Part shown: one piece after another, positions 6,906-16,691 of the stretch
How positions within the stretch are numbered: position 1 is the first letter of the stretch
Layout: each line of letters begins with the position of its first letter
Source: Pseudomonadota bacterium
Lineage (GTDB): Bacteria > Pseudomonadota > Gammaproteobacteria > Xanthomonadales > Rhodanobacteraceae
Length of the DNA stretch: 51,133 nt
NCBI GenBank assembly: GCA_021827205.1
Contig: JAKAWV010000022.1
Location: 1-51,133, forward strand
Direction: 5' to 3'
Notes under the pieces: model-generated
Told to the model about the DNA's origin: nothing
Database searches by the model: none
What the model saw: only the letters and a program-made list of their open reading frames with translations
Program-made: the position numbers and the translations under genes

Positions 6906-9639
6906 GCGGCGTCCGAGACTCTGCCAGACGCGCTGCGATGGCATCCGGCAGCAGCGGGCGTGCGAACAGGTAACCCTGGCCTTCAAGGCAACCCGCCGCG
7001 AGCAGGAAGGCAAGCTGCTGCTCGGTCTCGATGCCCTCGGCGATGGCCTCGAGGCTGAGGCTGTGCGCCAAGGCCAGAATGGCGCGCGTGATCGCGGCGT
7101 CGTTGGCATCATCGGGCAAACCGTTGACGAATGACTGATCGATCTTGATGGTGTGGATCGCCGGCAGCTTCAGATAGGCCAACGACGAGTAGCCGGTGCC
7201 GAAATCGTCCACCGCCACGCTGACGCCCAACTCGTGCAGCGCCGCCAGCGTGCGCCGTGAGCGTTCGCCAATGTGCAGAATGGCGCTCTCGGTCAGCTCG
7301 ATCATCAGCGCGTCGGATGGGCAGCGATGCTGCCGCAGTGTCGCGCGCAGGTGTTCGACGAACTGCGGGTGGCGCAGATGGCTGGCCGATATGTTTACCG
7401 CCACGCGCAGCGACGGCAGGCCGGCATCGAGCCAGGCGCGAATTTGTCGGCAGGCCTCGTTGATCACCCATGCGCCCACCGCGCGCACCATACCCAGGCT
7501 TTCGGCCAACGGGATGAACTCGGCCGGCGAAATCTCGCCGCGCTCGGGATGCTGCCAGCGCAGCAATGCTTCCACCGCGACCAGCTTGCGCGTGCGCAAA
7601 TCCAGACTGGGCTGATAGACGAGATGAAACTCGCCGCGCGCGATGGCCTGTCGCAACTCCCCCGCCAGGGTCAGGCGCGTGCGCGTCGAGGCCTGCATGA
7701 CCTTGGTATAGACGCGATAGCTGTTGCGCTCATCGGCCTTGACCGAATACATCGCTGCATCGGCATTGGCGATGAGCGTGGCGGGATCGTCGCCATCATC
7801 GGGGAAGCTGGAGATGCCAATGCTGGCGGACAGGAAAATCTCGTGCTCGAGCACATGGAAGGGCTCGCTGAGCAACAGCAGCAGCTTGCGCACCACAGGC
7901 AAGGCCTCATCGCGTGTGCCGAGATCGCATAGCAGCAGGGTGAATTCGTCACCGCCGATGCGGCCGGCGCGATCATTCGCGGCGATCTGGCTCTGCACAC
8001 GCTGTCCGACCTGCTGCAGCAACTGATCGCCAAAGGCGTGCCCGTAACTGTCGTTGACTGCCTTGAAGCCGTCCAGATCGATGAACAGCATCGCCGCCAT
8101 GCGTCCGCGGATGCGCATTTCGCCCAGGCTGCGCGCGGCTTCCCGCTCGAACGCGGCGCGATTGAGCAGCGCGGTCAGCGGGTCGTGCATGGCAAGGTGT
8201 TCGAGTTGGCGCTGGTAGGCCTCCGATTCGGAGATGTCGTCGAATACCGCGACGTAGCGATGCGGCGTGCCATCGCTGGCGCGAATGGCGCTCAGGCTGA
8301 GGCGCTCCGGGTAGCTGCGACCGTCCTTGCGCCGGCTCTGCACGCGGCCCTGCCAATGGCCGATATAAGCGACTTCTTGCCATGGCGCGGTGTCCAGCGG
8401 GGCACCATTCAGTTGGCTGCGCAGCGCATCCAGTGGTGTGCCGATCAGTTCGCTGGTGCTGTATCCGGTCAGCGCTTCGGCGGCGGCGTTGCCACTGATG
8501 ATGCGGTGCTCGGCGTCGGCGATCAGCACGCCTTCGGCGATGTTGGCCAGCGCCTCCGCGGCGACGCGACGGTCTTCTTCCATGCGCAGACGCTCGGTCA
8601 TGTCGCGCATGATGGCCAGTTGCACGGTGCGCTCACCCCACTGGTTGCGGCTGAGGCTGATGGCGACGTGGCGCACGCGCTCGCCACCGCCGGCCAGCGC
8701 CACGTCGGCGTGCGTGTTGGGCGCATCCGCACCGTCCAGTTTGGGCGGGCCATCGGGAAACAGGCTGACGAAGGGGCGGCCGCAGATTTGCTGGCGGCTG
8801 CCGCCGATCATGTGCTCGGCGGCCTGGTTGATTTCGAGAATGCGGCCACTGCCGGCATCGACCACGGCGATGGCGTCCTGGGCGCCCTCCAATAAGGTGC
8901 GATAGCGCGATTCGGAGCCCTGCAGCTCACGCATCGCGCGGCGTGCAAAATACAGCCAGATGCCAATCATCAACGCAGCGGCCATGGTCACTGCCCAGAA
9001 CAGCACGCGAGCCAGCCACGCGGCGCCGAGGGCAATGCTGTGTGAGAACACATCGGTCAGTGGGGCGATATGCTGATTGATCGCAAGGATGCGTCGGGTG
9101 ATCGCTGCACGCTGTACCGCAGAAGGCGCTCCGGTCGCGTAGGCTGCTTGCGACTCGACTGCCAGCCGCTGCAACTCGTCCATTCCCGCATCTGTTGCGC
9201 GCCAGCTTTCCAGAGCGTTGTGGATGTATGGCGTACGCGCGAAGTGGCGCAGAACAAACAGCCCGCCGGGAATGCTCTCCCGCAGCGCGCCAGTTCGCAC
9301 CAGCACTTGCTCGATCGCCCGGTAATTGGGTTCGGCGCTGGCCAGGGCATCGCGGGCCACACGGTAATCGGCGACGATCTGGACTTGCCTGCGAAACGCG
9401 GCCAAGTGATTCGCACTCCCGGTTTCGGCATATGCGTAAAGGTCGATCACGGCCTGTTTCTCGGCTTTCGACCAGATGCTCTCGCCATTGAGTAGGCCAG
9501 CTACCGCCACCTGGACCTGTAGCGCGATCCAAGTCAGTACCAATACCAGCAACACGATGAGCAACATGCCGACCAGCAGGGGTCGCAACTGTCGCGCAAG
9601 CGGAATCGCGATCGGCTTGTCAGAGCGAGATGCGTTCAT
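6865..9639 (-). CDS. Membrane-bound PAS-PAS-GGDEF-EAL cyclic-di-GMP signalling protein
   Basis: 924 aa from ATG 9639. TM1 is at ~20-48, a helical periplasmic sensor at ~50-200, and TM2 at ~208-232. Two PAS domains follow (~245-350 and ~360-475), then GGDEF (~485-645) and EAL (~655-905). The GGDEF signature is intact at 562-566 (RIGGDEF), as is the DLDGFK metal-binding stretch. The EAL motif is intact at 690-692, with ELTES and DDFGTGYSS. The Arg of the RxxD inhibitory site upstream of GGDEF is replaced (AAND), so product inhibition may be lost. Both synthesis and hydrolysis of c-di-GMP are possible, presumably switched by the PAS/periplasmic input. It starts 66 bp after the HDO-like gene on the same strand and is probably co-transcribed with it. 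Confidence 0.92.
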   Translation of the reverse strand: MNASRSDKPIAIPLARQLRPLLVGMLLIVLLVLVLTWIALQVQVAVAGLLNGESIWSKAEKQAVIDLYAYAETGSANHLAAFRRQVQIVADYRVARDALASAEPNYRAIEQVLVRTGALRESIPGGLFVLRHFARTPYIHNALESWRATDAGMDELQRLAVESQAAYATGAPSAVQRAAITRRILAINQHIAPLTDVFSHSIALGAAWLARVLFWAVTMAAALMIGIWLYFARRAMRELQGSESRYRTLLEGAQDAIAVVDAGSGRILEINQAAEHMIGGSRQQICGRPFVSLFPDGPPKLDGADAPNTHADVALAGGGERVRHVAISLSRNQWGERTVQLAIMRDMTERLRMEEDRRVAAEALANIAEGVLIADAEHRIISGNAAAEALTGYSTSELIGTPLDALRSQLNGAPLDTAPWQEVAYIGHWQGRVQSRRKDGRSYPERLSLSAIRASDGTPHRYVAVFDDISESEAYQRQLEHLAMHDPLTALLNRAAFEREAARSLGEMRIRGRMAAMLFIDLDGFKAVNDSYGHAFGDQLLQQVGQRVQSQIAANDRAGRIGGDEFTLLLCDLGTRDEALPVVRKLLLLLSEPFHVLEHEIFLSASIGISSFPDDGDDPATLIANADAAMYSVKADERNSYRVYTKVMQASTRTRLTLAGELRQAIARGEFHLVYQPSLDLRTRKLVAVEALLRWQHPERGEISPAEFIPLAESLGMVRAVGAWVINEACRQIRAWLDAGLPSLRVAVNISASHLRHPQFVEHLRATLRQHRCPSDALMIELTESAILHIGERSRRTLAALHELGVSVAVDDFGTGYSSLAYLKLPAIHTIKIDQSFVNGLPDDANDAAITRAILALAHSLSLEAIAEGIETEQQLAFLLAAGCLEGQGYLFARPLLPDAIAARLAESRTPPTSGAAPNAAMPG

Positions 9640-9705
9640 CCGCAAGATCGTTGCTGTGGTCCGCCAGCGCGCATCCTCGTGCGCTGGCAGACCATTTTGC
9701 AAGGT

Positions 9706-10488
9706 TCAGGCTGCGACAGCCTCCACTCGTGCATCCGGCGCCCCCTCCAACTGGCGCAAGCACTGATCAATGCCCAGATACTTGTATATGTAGGTGTTTT
9801 CGATGCACTGGCGCAGGTGATCAACGATCTCTTGTGCGGGATGCACGCCGACCATGGTGCAGACGATCTCCAGTGCTTCCCAAGGATGGGTATCGTCATA
9901 CTCGGCGTGCAGCTTGAGCCAGCGCACGGCTTTGGCGCGGATGCGGGCCTCGAATCCGTAGGCATAGATGTCGTCCTGGGTGACCAGCGCTGCCCATTCT
10001 CCGGTGATGCCCTCGACCGCATAGTTGGTGGCCAGCATGCCGGCCTCCAGCGTATCGCTAGCGCTGACTTGCCAGCACCAATGGCTGAGAATAGCTGCTT
10101 CTGGGTTTGTTTCCGCGCGCAATGACTGGCTCCGTGTCACGCCCACGGCCTCGGCCCAGTCCAGCCAGTAGTCCGCATGGTTTTGCTCAACGCGGATGTT
10201 TCGGACCAGCCAGCGTCTTGCCATGGTTTCGCCGCGTGAGCGGCCATGACGCGACTTCAGCAGATTCAATGCCATGTACTTCGGAAACTGCTCGATCAGC
10301 GGCCAGGCGCCGAGCAGAAAGCTACGCATGGCCGCGTCGGACAGGCTGCCCTCGCGCATCATGGTCCAGATCGGATGCTCCAGTACCGCACGCTTGGCCG
10401 GTTCGCAACTTTCCATGATCTCCTGTGCCCACAGTGGATAGCTGCGCAGATCTTTCAAGGCACCGGTACGTACAAACTCGTTGTTCAT
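9706..10488 (-). CDS. Haem-oxygenase-fold enzyme (TenA/PqqC/CADD-like, iron-dependent oxidase candidate)
   Basis: 260 aa from ATG 10488, preceded by GAGGAG at good spacing. The helical sequence carries the metal-ligand pattern of haem-oxygenase-like di-metal oxidases: an E-x-x-H in VEQNHADYWLDWAEAVG (~120), an acidic helix AVEGITGEW (~180) and late His/Glu residues in KLHAEYDDTHPWEALEI (~215). Relatives include PqqC, TenA and the chlamydial CADD/Nitrosomonas p-aminobenzoate synthase. The extra His/Asp pattern favours the CADD/iron oxidase branch over thiaminase TenA, but the substrate cannot be assigned. It is transcribed from its own promoter (10519-10549) and lies directly upstream of the GGDEF-EAL gene, so one enzyme-plus-sensor operon is likely. 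Confidence 0.75.
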   Translation of the reverse strand: MNNEFVRTGALKDLRSYPLWAQEIMESCEPAKRAVLEHPIWTMMREGSLSDAAMRSFLLGAWPLIEQFPKYMALNLLKSRHGRSRGETMARRWLVRNIRVEQNHADYWLDWAEAVGVTRSQSLRAETNPEAAILSHWCWQVSASDTLEAGMLATNYAVEGITGEWAALVTQDDIYAYGFEARIRAKAVRWLKLHAEYDDTHPWEALEIVCTMVGVHPAQEIVDHLRQCIENTYIYKYLGIDQCLRQLEGAPDARVEAVAA

Positions 10489-10518
10489 TGCTCGCTCCTC
10501 AGGGGTGGATGCAAGCGA

Positions 10519-10549
10519 GCTATACCATGTTTGTGAACAATTGTGTCAA
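10519..10549 (-). promoter_or_regulatory. Candidate sigma-70 promoter of the HDO-like gene with overlapping palindrome
   Basis: On the minus strand TTGACA (10549-10544) is followed after 17 bp by GGTATA (10526-10521), or after 19 bp by TATAGC. Transcription would start about 25 nt before ATG 10488. The spacer holds TTGTGAACAA, an inverted repeat (TTGT/ACAA), inside a wider GTTTG...CAAAC pair at 10529-10551, which could be an operator covering the promoter. Consensus match only. Confidence 0.5.
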
Positions 10550-10688
10550 ACGCAAAAGCTACGATTTCGTCCAGAGTGACGCGCACAGCAAAGCGAGGGC
10601 GACATGACGCGCAAGCCCGGCTGAGCTGTTCTTGCGCGAGTAGTAGTGCGTCCGGGTGCGCAGTCGTGTGGCGCTTTGCAGCGACCGA

Positions 10689-12518
10689 TCAGGCCGAGCG
10701 CGAAGCGCGCTTGCGGTCATTCTCGGTGAGGTTCTTCTTGCGCAGGCGGATGCCCTTGGGCGTGACCTCGACCAATTCATCCTCCTCGATGAATTCCAGT
10801 GCCTGCTCCAGCGACATCTTCACCGGCGGTGTCAGCGAGACGTTTTCGTCCTTACCGGCGGCGCGGATATTGGTCATCTGTTTTTCGCGCAGCGCGTTCA
10901 CGGTCAGGTCGTTGTCCTTGGCATGGATGCCGACCAACTGGCCTTCGTAGATTTCCTCGCCACCTGCCACCAGCAGACGGCCGCGTTCCTGCAGCGCCAT
11001 CAGCGCATAGGGCGGCGCGCGGCCGGTGCCGTTGGAGATCATCACGCCGTTGGGGCGCCTGGCGATAGCACCCTCGCCGCGCGGCCCGTAGTGGTCGAAC
11101 ACGTGGAACAGCAGGCCGGTGCCCGCGGTCAGGGTGCGGAACTCGGTCTGGAAGCCGATCAGTCCGCGCGCCGGAATGACGTAATCGATGCGCACGCGGC
11201 CCTTGCCGTCCGGCACCATGTTCTTCAACTGGCCGCGGCGCATGCCCAGGCGCTCCATCACGCCGCCCTGATAGGCCTCTTCCAGATCGACCACCAGTTG
11301 CTCGTACGGCTCCATCATCTGGCCATCGATTTCCTTGATGATGACCTCGGGGCGCGATACCGCCAGCTCGTAGCTTTCGCGGCGCATGTTCTCGATCAGC
11401 ACCGACAGGTGCAGCTCGCCGCGACCGGAAACCTTGAACTTGTCGGCGTCCTCGGTTTCCTCCACGCGCAGCGCGACGTTGTGCAGGGTTTCGCGCGCCA
11501 GGCGCTCGCGCAACTGGCGGCTGGTAAGGTATTTGCCGCCGCCGTGTTCCTTGTTGCCGGCAAACGGCGAGGTGTTGACCTGAAACGTCATGCTGATGGT
11601 CGGCTCGTCGACGGTCAGTACCGGCAGCGCCTCGGGCGTGGACGGGTCGCACACGGTGTCGGAAATGCCCAGGCCTTCCACGCCGGAAATCGCCACGATG
11701 TCGCCGGCTGATGCCTCGGGCACCTCGCGCCGATCCAGCCCCAGAAAGCCCAGCACTTGCAGCACGCGACCGTTGCGGCGCTTGCCCTCGCGGTCGATCA
11801 CGGTCACCGCGGTGTTGGTGCGTATGCGCCCGCGCTGGATGCGGCCGATGCCGATCAGGCCGACGTAGCTCGAATAATCGAGCTGGCTGATGCGCATCTG
11901 GAACGTACCTTCCGGGTCCACCTGCGGCGGCGCCACGTGGCGCATGATCGCTTCGAACAATGGTGTCATGTCGCCGTCGCGCGCCTCGGGATCGTCGCTG
12001 GCGTAGCCGTGCAGCGCCGAGGCGTAGACCACCGTGAAATCGAGTTGCTCATTGGTCGCGCCGAGGCGGTCGAACAGGTCGAAGGTGGCGTTGAGCACCC
12101 AGTCCGGACGCGCGCCGGGGCGGTCGATCTTGTTGATCACCACGATCGGCTTGAAGCCCATGTTGAAGGCTTTCTGCGTCACGAAGCGCGTCTGTGGCAT
12201 TGGCCCATCCATGGCATCGACCAGGATCAGCACCGAGTCCACCATCGACAGCACGCGTTCGACCTCGCCGCCGAAATCGGCGTGTCCCGGGGTATCGACG
12301 ATGTTGATGCGGTTCTCGCGCCAGTTGATTGCGGTGTTCTTGGCCAGGATGGTGATACCGCGCTCGCGCTCCTGATCGCTCGAGTCCATCACCCGATCGG
12401 GTACCACGGTGCGCGCGCTGAGTGTGCCGGACTGCTTGAGCAACTGATCGACCAGCGTGGTCTTGCCGTGATCGACGTGGGCGACGATGGCGATGTTGCG
12501 CAGATTTTCGAGGGACAT
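10689..12518 (-). CDS. typA: Ribosome-associated GTPase TypA/BipA
   Basis: 609 aa from ATG 12518, the usual family length; the longer upstream reading has no conserved residues. G1 is AHVDHGKTT near residue 15, G3 is [12 protein letters not shown] near 75, and G4 is [11 protein letters not shown] near 130, followed by EF-Tu-like domain II, the elongation-factor G domain III/V folds and the BipA-specific C-terminal domain. TypA binds 70S ribosomes, aids 50S assembly in the cold and influences stress and virulence phenotypes in enterics. It ends with a basic tail ([19 protein letters not shown]). It stands alone; the cyclophilin gene diverges 168 bp from its start. Confidence 0.97.
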   Translation of the reverse strand: MSLENLRNIAIVAHVDHGKTTLVDQLLKQSGTLSARTVVPDRVMDSSDQERERGITILAKNTAINWRENRINIVDTPGHADFGGEVERVLSMVDSVLILVDAMDGPMPQTRFVTQKAFNMGFKPIVVINKIDRPGARPDWVLNATFDLFDRLGATNEQLDFTVVYASALHGYASDDPEARDGDMTPLFEAIMRHVAPPQVDPEGTFQMRISQLDYSSYVGLIGIGRIQRGRIRTNTAVTVIDREGKRRNGRVLQVLGFLGLDRREVPEASAGDIVAISGVEGLGISDTVCDPSTPEALPVLTVDEPTISMTFQVNTSPFAGNKEHGGGKYLTSRQLRERLARETLHNVALRVEETEDADKFKVSGRGELHLSVLIENMRRESYELAVSRPEVIIKEIDGQMMEPYEQLVVDLEEAYQGGVMERLGMRRGQLKNMVPDGKGRVRIDYVIPARGLIGFQTEFRTLTAGTGLLFHVFDHYGPRGEGAIARRPNGVMISNGTGRAPPYALMALQERGRLLVAGGEEIYEGQLVGIHAKDNDLTVNALREKQMTNIRAAGKDENVSLTPPVKMSLEQALEFIEEDELVEVTPKGIRLRKKNLTENDRKRASRSA

Positions 12519-12685
12519 GCGAGAACGCCCGCGGACACGCCGCAGACCCCGGTAGTGGCGGAATAGCCGCCTAGTGTAGCCGTTCGCATTGCCGGTGGGT
12601 GCGGTGCAGCAACGCCGATCTCGGGTATCGTGTGCACCTCGCGCCGACCTCGGCGCCGACATCACCCACACCCACGAGGCCGCCC

Positions 12686-13192
<507 letters not shown>

Positions 13193-13205
13193 GCGAGCAG
13201 CGCGA

Positions 13206-13454
13206 TCATGATTGCCGCGTCAGTATCCGGTGCAGCAACAGCAGCAGCATCGCGCCGACCACCGAGGCGATGAAGCCGGCGGGCTGGCCGGGCGCGTACC
13301 AGCCCAGCGTTTGTCCGGCCCAGGTGCCGATGATCGAGCCGGCGATGCCGAGCAGCGCGGTGAGGATGATGCCGCGCGGGCCATGGCCGGGTGTCAGCGC
13401 GCGTGCCAGCAGACCGACGATCAGTCCGATCAGGAACACCGCGATCCAGTGCAT
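13206..13454 (-). CDS. GlsB/YeaQ/YmgE family small membrane protein
   Basis: 82 aa from ATG 13454. Three hydrophobic helices (WIAVFLIGLIVGLLARAL, IILTALLGIAGSIIGTW, FIASVVGAMLLLLLHRIL) carry the Gly-rich turn motifs (GLLAR.L.PG, GIAGSIIG, GxIxSVVGA) of the 'transglycosylase-associated' family. Members are short inner-membrane proteins induced by general stress; their molecular job is not settled, and the 'transglycosylase' label is historical. It lies 14 bp from the end of the convergent cyclophilin gene. Confidence 0.85.
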   Translation of the reverse strand: MHWIAVFLIGLIVGLLARALTPGHGPRGIILTALLGIAGSIIGTWAGQTLGWYAPGQPAGFIASVVGAMLLLLLHRILTRQS

Positions 13455-13597
13455 GGCGCCTCCACGTGATGGGGTGATGCAATGATGCGGCAGGCGGCCG
13501 CGCGGTGCACGCGCGTGCGCTGAATCGGCAGCGGCGAGCAGGCGGGACGGACGGATGCGCGTGATAGAATTGCGCCCTTCTCGCGCGAGGAATTCCG

Positions 13598-14797
13598 ATG
13601 TTGCAGCTCGCCCGGCGCATGAGTCGCGCCAAACCCAGCGCGATCATGCTGATCGCCGAAAAAGCCAAGGCGCTCAAGGCCGCGGGCCGCGATGTGATCA
13701 GTTTTTCCATCGGCGTGCCCAATTTCCTGCCCGGTCCGCACGTGTACGAGGCGGTGCGCAAGGCGCTGGATCACGACAGCGGCCAGTACGGTTCCAACCG
13801 CGGCAGCAACGAACTGCTGGATGTTTTCTTGAAGCATCTGCAGCAGGCCGGATTCAGCGGCTACACGCGCGAGAATCTGTCCACCGGCGTGGGTGCCAAG
13901 CATGTGCTGTACAGCCTGGCCGAGGCGCTGCTCGACGAGGGTGACGAGATTGCCTTTCCGACGCCGTACTGGACCAGCTACATGGACATCGCCGAGATCG
14001 TCGGCGCCAAGGTCAAGCTGTTGCCGTGCCCGCCCACGCAGGGCTACAAGCTGAAGCCGCAGCAACTTGACGCCGCGCTGGGTCCGGCGACGCGCGTGTT
14101 CCTGTTCAACAATCCGTCCAATCCCACCGGTATGGTCTACTCGCGCGACGAGATCGCCGCGTTGGCCGAAGTGCTGGTGCGCAAGCCGGATATCTGGATC
14201 ATCACCGACGACATCTACCACCGCATGGTGTTCGACGGCATCGGCTATCACAACTTTGTGCACATCAAGCCAGAGCTGGCGGCGCGCACGATTTTCGTCG
14301 ATTCGCTGTCCAAGACCTACGGCATGCCGGGTTGGCGCGTGGGTTTCATGGCGGGACCCAAGGCCGTCGCCAATGCGGTGACCACGCTCAATTCCAATCA
14401 CATCACCAATTTGCCCGAGATCGTAACCGCCGCAGCGGTGGCGGCGTTGAGTGGCCCGCAGGACGTGACCGCGCGTCAGTGCATCGATTTCACCGCGCGC
14501 CGCGATCGCGTGTACGCGGCGTTGAGCGCGATCCCTGGCGTGTCCTGCCCGCGTCCGCAGGGCGCGTTCTACGCGTTTCCTGACATCTCGGCATTCTTCG
14601 GCAAGCGCCTCGATGATCAGGTCATCGCCGATGACGTGGTGTTTTGCGCGGCGTTGCTCGAACATCAGGGCGTGGCTTGCGTGCCCGGCTCGGCCTTTGG
14701 CGAGCCGCGTGCGCTGCGCATTTCCTACACCTGTCCGGCGGCGCAGCTCGAGCCTGGCCTGCGGCGCATCGCGGCGTTTTGCGCAGCGCTGGTCTGA
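13598..14797 (+). CDS. Class I PLP-dependent aminotransferase (aspartate aminotransferase type)
   Basis: 399 aa from ATG 13598, with GAGGAA 6-7 nt upstream and a TAGAAT -10-like box at 13565-13570. The fold-type I signature is complete: the N-terminal ISFSIGVPNF, NNPSNPTG (cofactor Asn) near 170, ITDDIYHRMVFDG (Asp/Tyr) near 205, the PLP Lys in SLSKTYGMPGWRVGF near 235, and the carboxylate-binding Arg in RISYTCP near 378. The Ib-type layout suggests aspartate/2-oxoglutarate transamination. Some relatives use prephenate or other amino acids, so substrate is inferred. The product pair with malate dehydrogenase 118 bp downstream (oxaloacetate in common) is suggestive. Confidence 0.9.
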   Translation: MLQLARRMSRAKPSAIMLIAEKAKALKAAGRDVISFSIGVPNFLPGPHVYEAVRKALDHDSGQYGSNRGSNELLDVFLKHLQQAGFSGYTRENLSTGVGAKHVLYSLAEALLDEGDEIAFPTPYWTSYMDIAEIVGAKVKLLPCPPTQGYKLKPQQLDAALGPATRVFLFNNPSNPTGMVYSRDEIAALAEVLVRKPDIWIITDDIYHRMVFDGIGYHNFVHIKPELAARTIFVDSLSKTYGMPGWRVGFMAGPKAVANAVTTLNSNHITNLPEIVTAAAVAALSGPQDVTARQCIDFTARRDRVYAALSAIPGVSCPRPQGAFYAFPDISAFFGKRLDDQVIADDVVFCAALLEHQGVACVPGSAFGEPRALRISYTCPAAQLEPGLRRIAAFCAALV

Positions 14798-14821
14798 GTC
14801 AGATGGCCGGTACTGGTAGCC

Positions 14822-14857
14822 GGTAGCCGGCAAGGCCGTGTGCTGTTGCCGGCTACC
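14822..14857. repeat. Perfect 12-bp inverted repeat between the aminotransferase and mdh genes
   Basis: GGTAGCCGGCAA (14822-14833) and TTGCCGGCTACC (14846-14857) flank a 12-nt loop. Partial copies of the same theme surround it: TGGTAGCCGG upstream and GGTTACCGGTTACCGG at 14866-14881. There is no T-run, so it is more like a REP-type or mRNA-stabilising palindrome cluster than an intrinsic terminator. Confidence 0.6.
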
Positions 14858-14915
14858 GATTTCCGGTTACCGGTTACCGGAATACAAGCATTCATACCCC
14901 CAGGAGTCTCTCCCC

Positions 14916-15899
14916 ATGAAAACCCCCGTACGCGTTGCCGTCACCGGCGCTGCCGGCCAGATCGGCTATGCCCTGCTGTTCCGCATCGCCGCCGGCGACA
15001 TGCTCGGTCCCGATCAGCCGGTGATCCTGCACCTGCTCGAAATCACGCCCGCGCTGCCGGCGCTGCAGGGCGTGGTGATGGAGCTCAACGACTGCGCGTT
15101 CCCGCTGCTGCGCGGCATCGTGGCCACCGATGACGCCAACGTCGCCTTCAAGGACGTCGATTTCGCGCTGCTGGTCGGTTCGCGCCCGCGCGGCCCGGGC
15201 ATGGAGCGCAAGGATCTGCTGGAGGTCAACGGCGGCATCTTCGCGCCGCAGGGCAAGGCGCTGAACGCGCATGCCAAGCGTCACGTCAAGGTGCTGGTGG
15301 TGGGCAACCCGGCCAATACCAATGCGCTGATCGCGCAGGCCAACGCGCCGGATCTCGACCCGAAGTGCTTCACCGCGATGGTGCGCCTCGACCACAACCG
15401 CGCGCGGTCGCAGCTGGCCGAAAAAACCGGCGCGCACACCACCGATATCCGCAAGGTGACGGTATGGGGCAACCACAGTTCCACGCAGTATCCCGATCTG
15501 CACCACGCCGTCGTCAACGACAAGCCGGCGCTGTCGCTGGTGGATCAAGCCTGGTACGAGAAGGATTTCATCCCCGTCGTGCAGCAGCGCGGCGCGGCCA
15601 TCATCAAGGCGCGCGGCGCATCCTCTGCCGCCAGTGCCGCCAGTGCCGCGATCGACCACATGCGCACCTGGGTGATGGGCACGCCCGAAGGCGACTGGGT
15701 GTCCATGTCGATTCGCTCCGATGGCAGCTACGGCATCGCGCCCGGCCTGATCTTCGGCTATCCGGTCACCTGCAAGGATGGCAAGTACGACATCGTGCAG
15801 GGGCTGGCGATCAACGATTTCTCGCGTGCGCGCATCGCGGCCACCGAGAAGGAACTGCGCGAGGAGCGCGCCGGCGTCGAGCATCTGCTCAAGCGTTGA
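14916..15899 (+). CDS. mdh: Malate dehydrogenase (NAD-dependent, group with long N-terminal GAAGQIGY motif)
   Basis: 327 aa from ATG 14916, with AGGAG 9 nt upstream. The nucleotide-binding [17 protein letters not shown] starts at residue ~9. Catalytic and substrate residues are in place: [14 protein letters not shown] (loop Arg), [24 protein letters not shown] (Asp/Arg) and [12 protein letters not shown] (catalytic His). This is the cytosolic-type MDH used in the citric acid cycle by Xanthomonas, Burkholderia and actinobacteria, different from the E. coli enzyme. A slight Ala/Ser repeat ([11 protein letters not shown]) in an exposed helix is the only oddity. Likely separately expressed from the aminotransferase because of the intervening palindrome. 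Confidence 0.96.
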   Translation: MKTPVRVAVTGAAGQIGYALLFRIAAGDMLGPDQPVILHLLEITPALPALQGVVMELNDCAFPLLRGIVATDDANVAFKDVDFALLVGSRPRGPGMERKDLLEVNGGIFAPQGKALNAHAKRHVKVLVVGNPANTNALIAQANAPDLDPKCFTAMVRLDHNRARSQLAEKTGAHTTDIRKVTVWGNHSSTQYPDLHHAVVNDKPALSLVDQAWYEKDFIPVVQQRGAAIIKARGASSAASAASAAIDHMRTWVMGTPEGDWVSMSIRSDGSYGIAPGLIFGYPVTCKDGKYDIVQGLAINDFSRARIAATEKELREERAGVEHLLKR

Positions 15900-15923
15900 G
15901 CGGGCCAGCACGGGCTGTGTGCA

Positions 15924-15947
15924 AGCGGCGGCCTGCGGGTCGCCGCT
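15924..15947. terminator. Possible bidirectional terminator hairpin between mdh and rsmE
   Basis: AGCGGCG (15924-15930) and CGCCGCT (15941-15947) pair across a 10-nt loop in the 53-bp gap between the convergent genes. The following GCATTT is only weakly T-rich. Confidence 0.35.
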
Positions 15948-15952
15948 GCATT

Positions 15953-16684
15953 TCAGCAATCCCCCGAGTGTGACTGCAGCGTGGCTAGCGCGGCCATGCC
16001 GGCGGTTTCGGTGCGCAGCACGCGCGGCCCCAGCGCCAGGCCTTGCGCGCCGGCCGTGCGCAGCAGCAGCAGATCGGCGGCGTCGAGGCCGCCTTCCGGC
16101 CCGATCACCAGTTGCGCCGCGGACAGTGTTGGCAGATCGCGTACGCGCAGCGTCGCCTGCGGATCGAGCGTGAACAATGCCGCGTCGGGTTCGCGCGTGC
16201 TCAGCCACGCCGCCAGCGGTTGCGGCGACAGCAGTTGCGGCAGGCGCGCGCGTCCGCACTGCTCGCAGGCGCTGGCGATCACGCCGCGCCAGTGCGCCGC
16301 GCGCTTCTCGCCGCGCTGTGCATCAAGGCGCACCTCGGTGCGCGCGGTCAGCACCGGAACGATGCAAGCCACGCCCAACTCGGTGGCTTTTTGCAGAATC
16401 CAGTCCATTTTTTCGCCGCGTGCGATGCCTTGCACCAGAGTTAGCGTCAGCGGCGATTCCGCCGCTGCGGGCGCGCTGCGCGCGGTGATGCGCACGCGGG
16501 CACCACCGCGCGCAGCGTCCAGCAATTGCGCGCTGTAGTCGTGGCCATCGCCATTGAACAGCGCCAGCGCGTCGCCCGCGCGCAGACGCAGCACGCGCGT
16601 GGCGTGCTCGCTGGCTGCGTCTGGCAAGGTGATCTCGACATCGGCTGCCAATGGTCCATCGACGAAAAGGCGGATGCTGCGCAT
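15953..16684 (-). CDS. rsmE: 16S rRNA m3U1498 methyltransferase RsmE
   Basis: 243 aa from ATG 16684, chosen because MRSIRLFVDGPL is the typical RsmE beginning. An N-terminal PUA-like domain (~1-70; HATRVLRLRAGDALALFNGDGHDY) precedes a SPOUT methyltransferase domain. Knot motifs are LVQGIARGEKMDWILQKATELGV (~95), a central Arg/Glu segment, VIGPEGGLDAADL (~195) and LGPRVLRTETAGMAAL (~215). It methylates N3 of U1498 in the 30S subunit. The gene starts 7 bp after the bioA stop and is surely co-transcribed with it. Confidence 0.95.
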   Translation of the reverse strand: MRSIRLFVDGPLAADVEITLPDAASEHATRVLRLRAGDALALFNGDGHDYSAQLLDAARGGARVRITARSAPAAAESPLTLTLVQGIARGEKMDWILQKATELGVACIVPVLTARTEVRLDAQRGEKRAAHWRGVIASACEQCGRARLPQLLSPQPLAAWLSTREPDAALFTLDPQATLRVRDLPTLSAAQLVIGPEGGLDAADLLLLRTAGAQGLALGPRVLRTETAGMAALATLQSHSGDC

Positions 16685-16691
16685 GGGAATC

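Noticed and set aside
6294-7112. Upstream extension of the Dph6-like frame to 504 codons
   Set aside because: The added part is antisense to hdeD and lacks conservation; the family start SRPILLAWSGGKD fixes the ATG at 6293.
13430-14833. 467-codon minus-strand frame opposite the aminotransferase
   Set aside because: The plus strand carries a full PLP enzyme; the antisense reading has no recognisable features.
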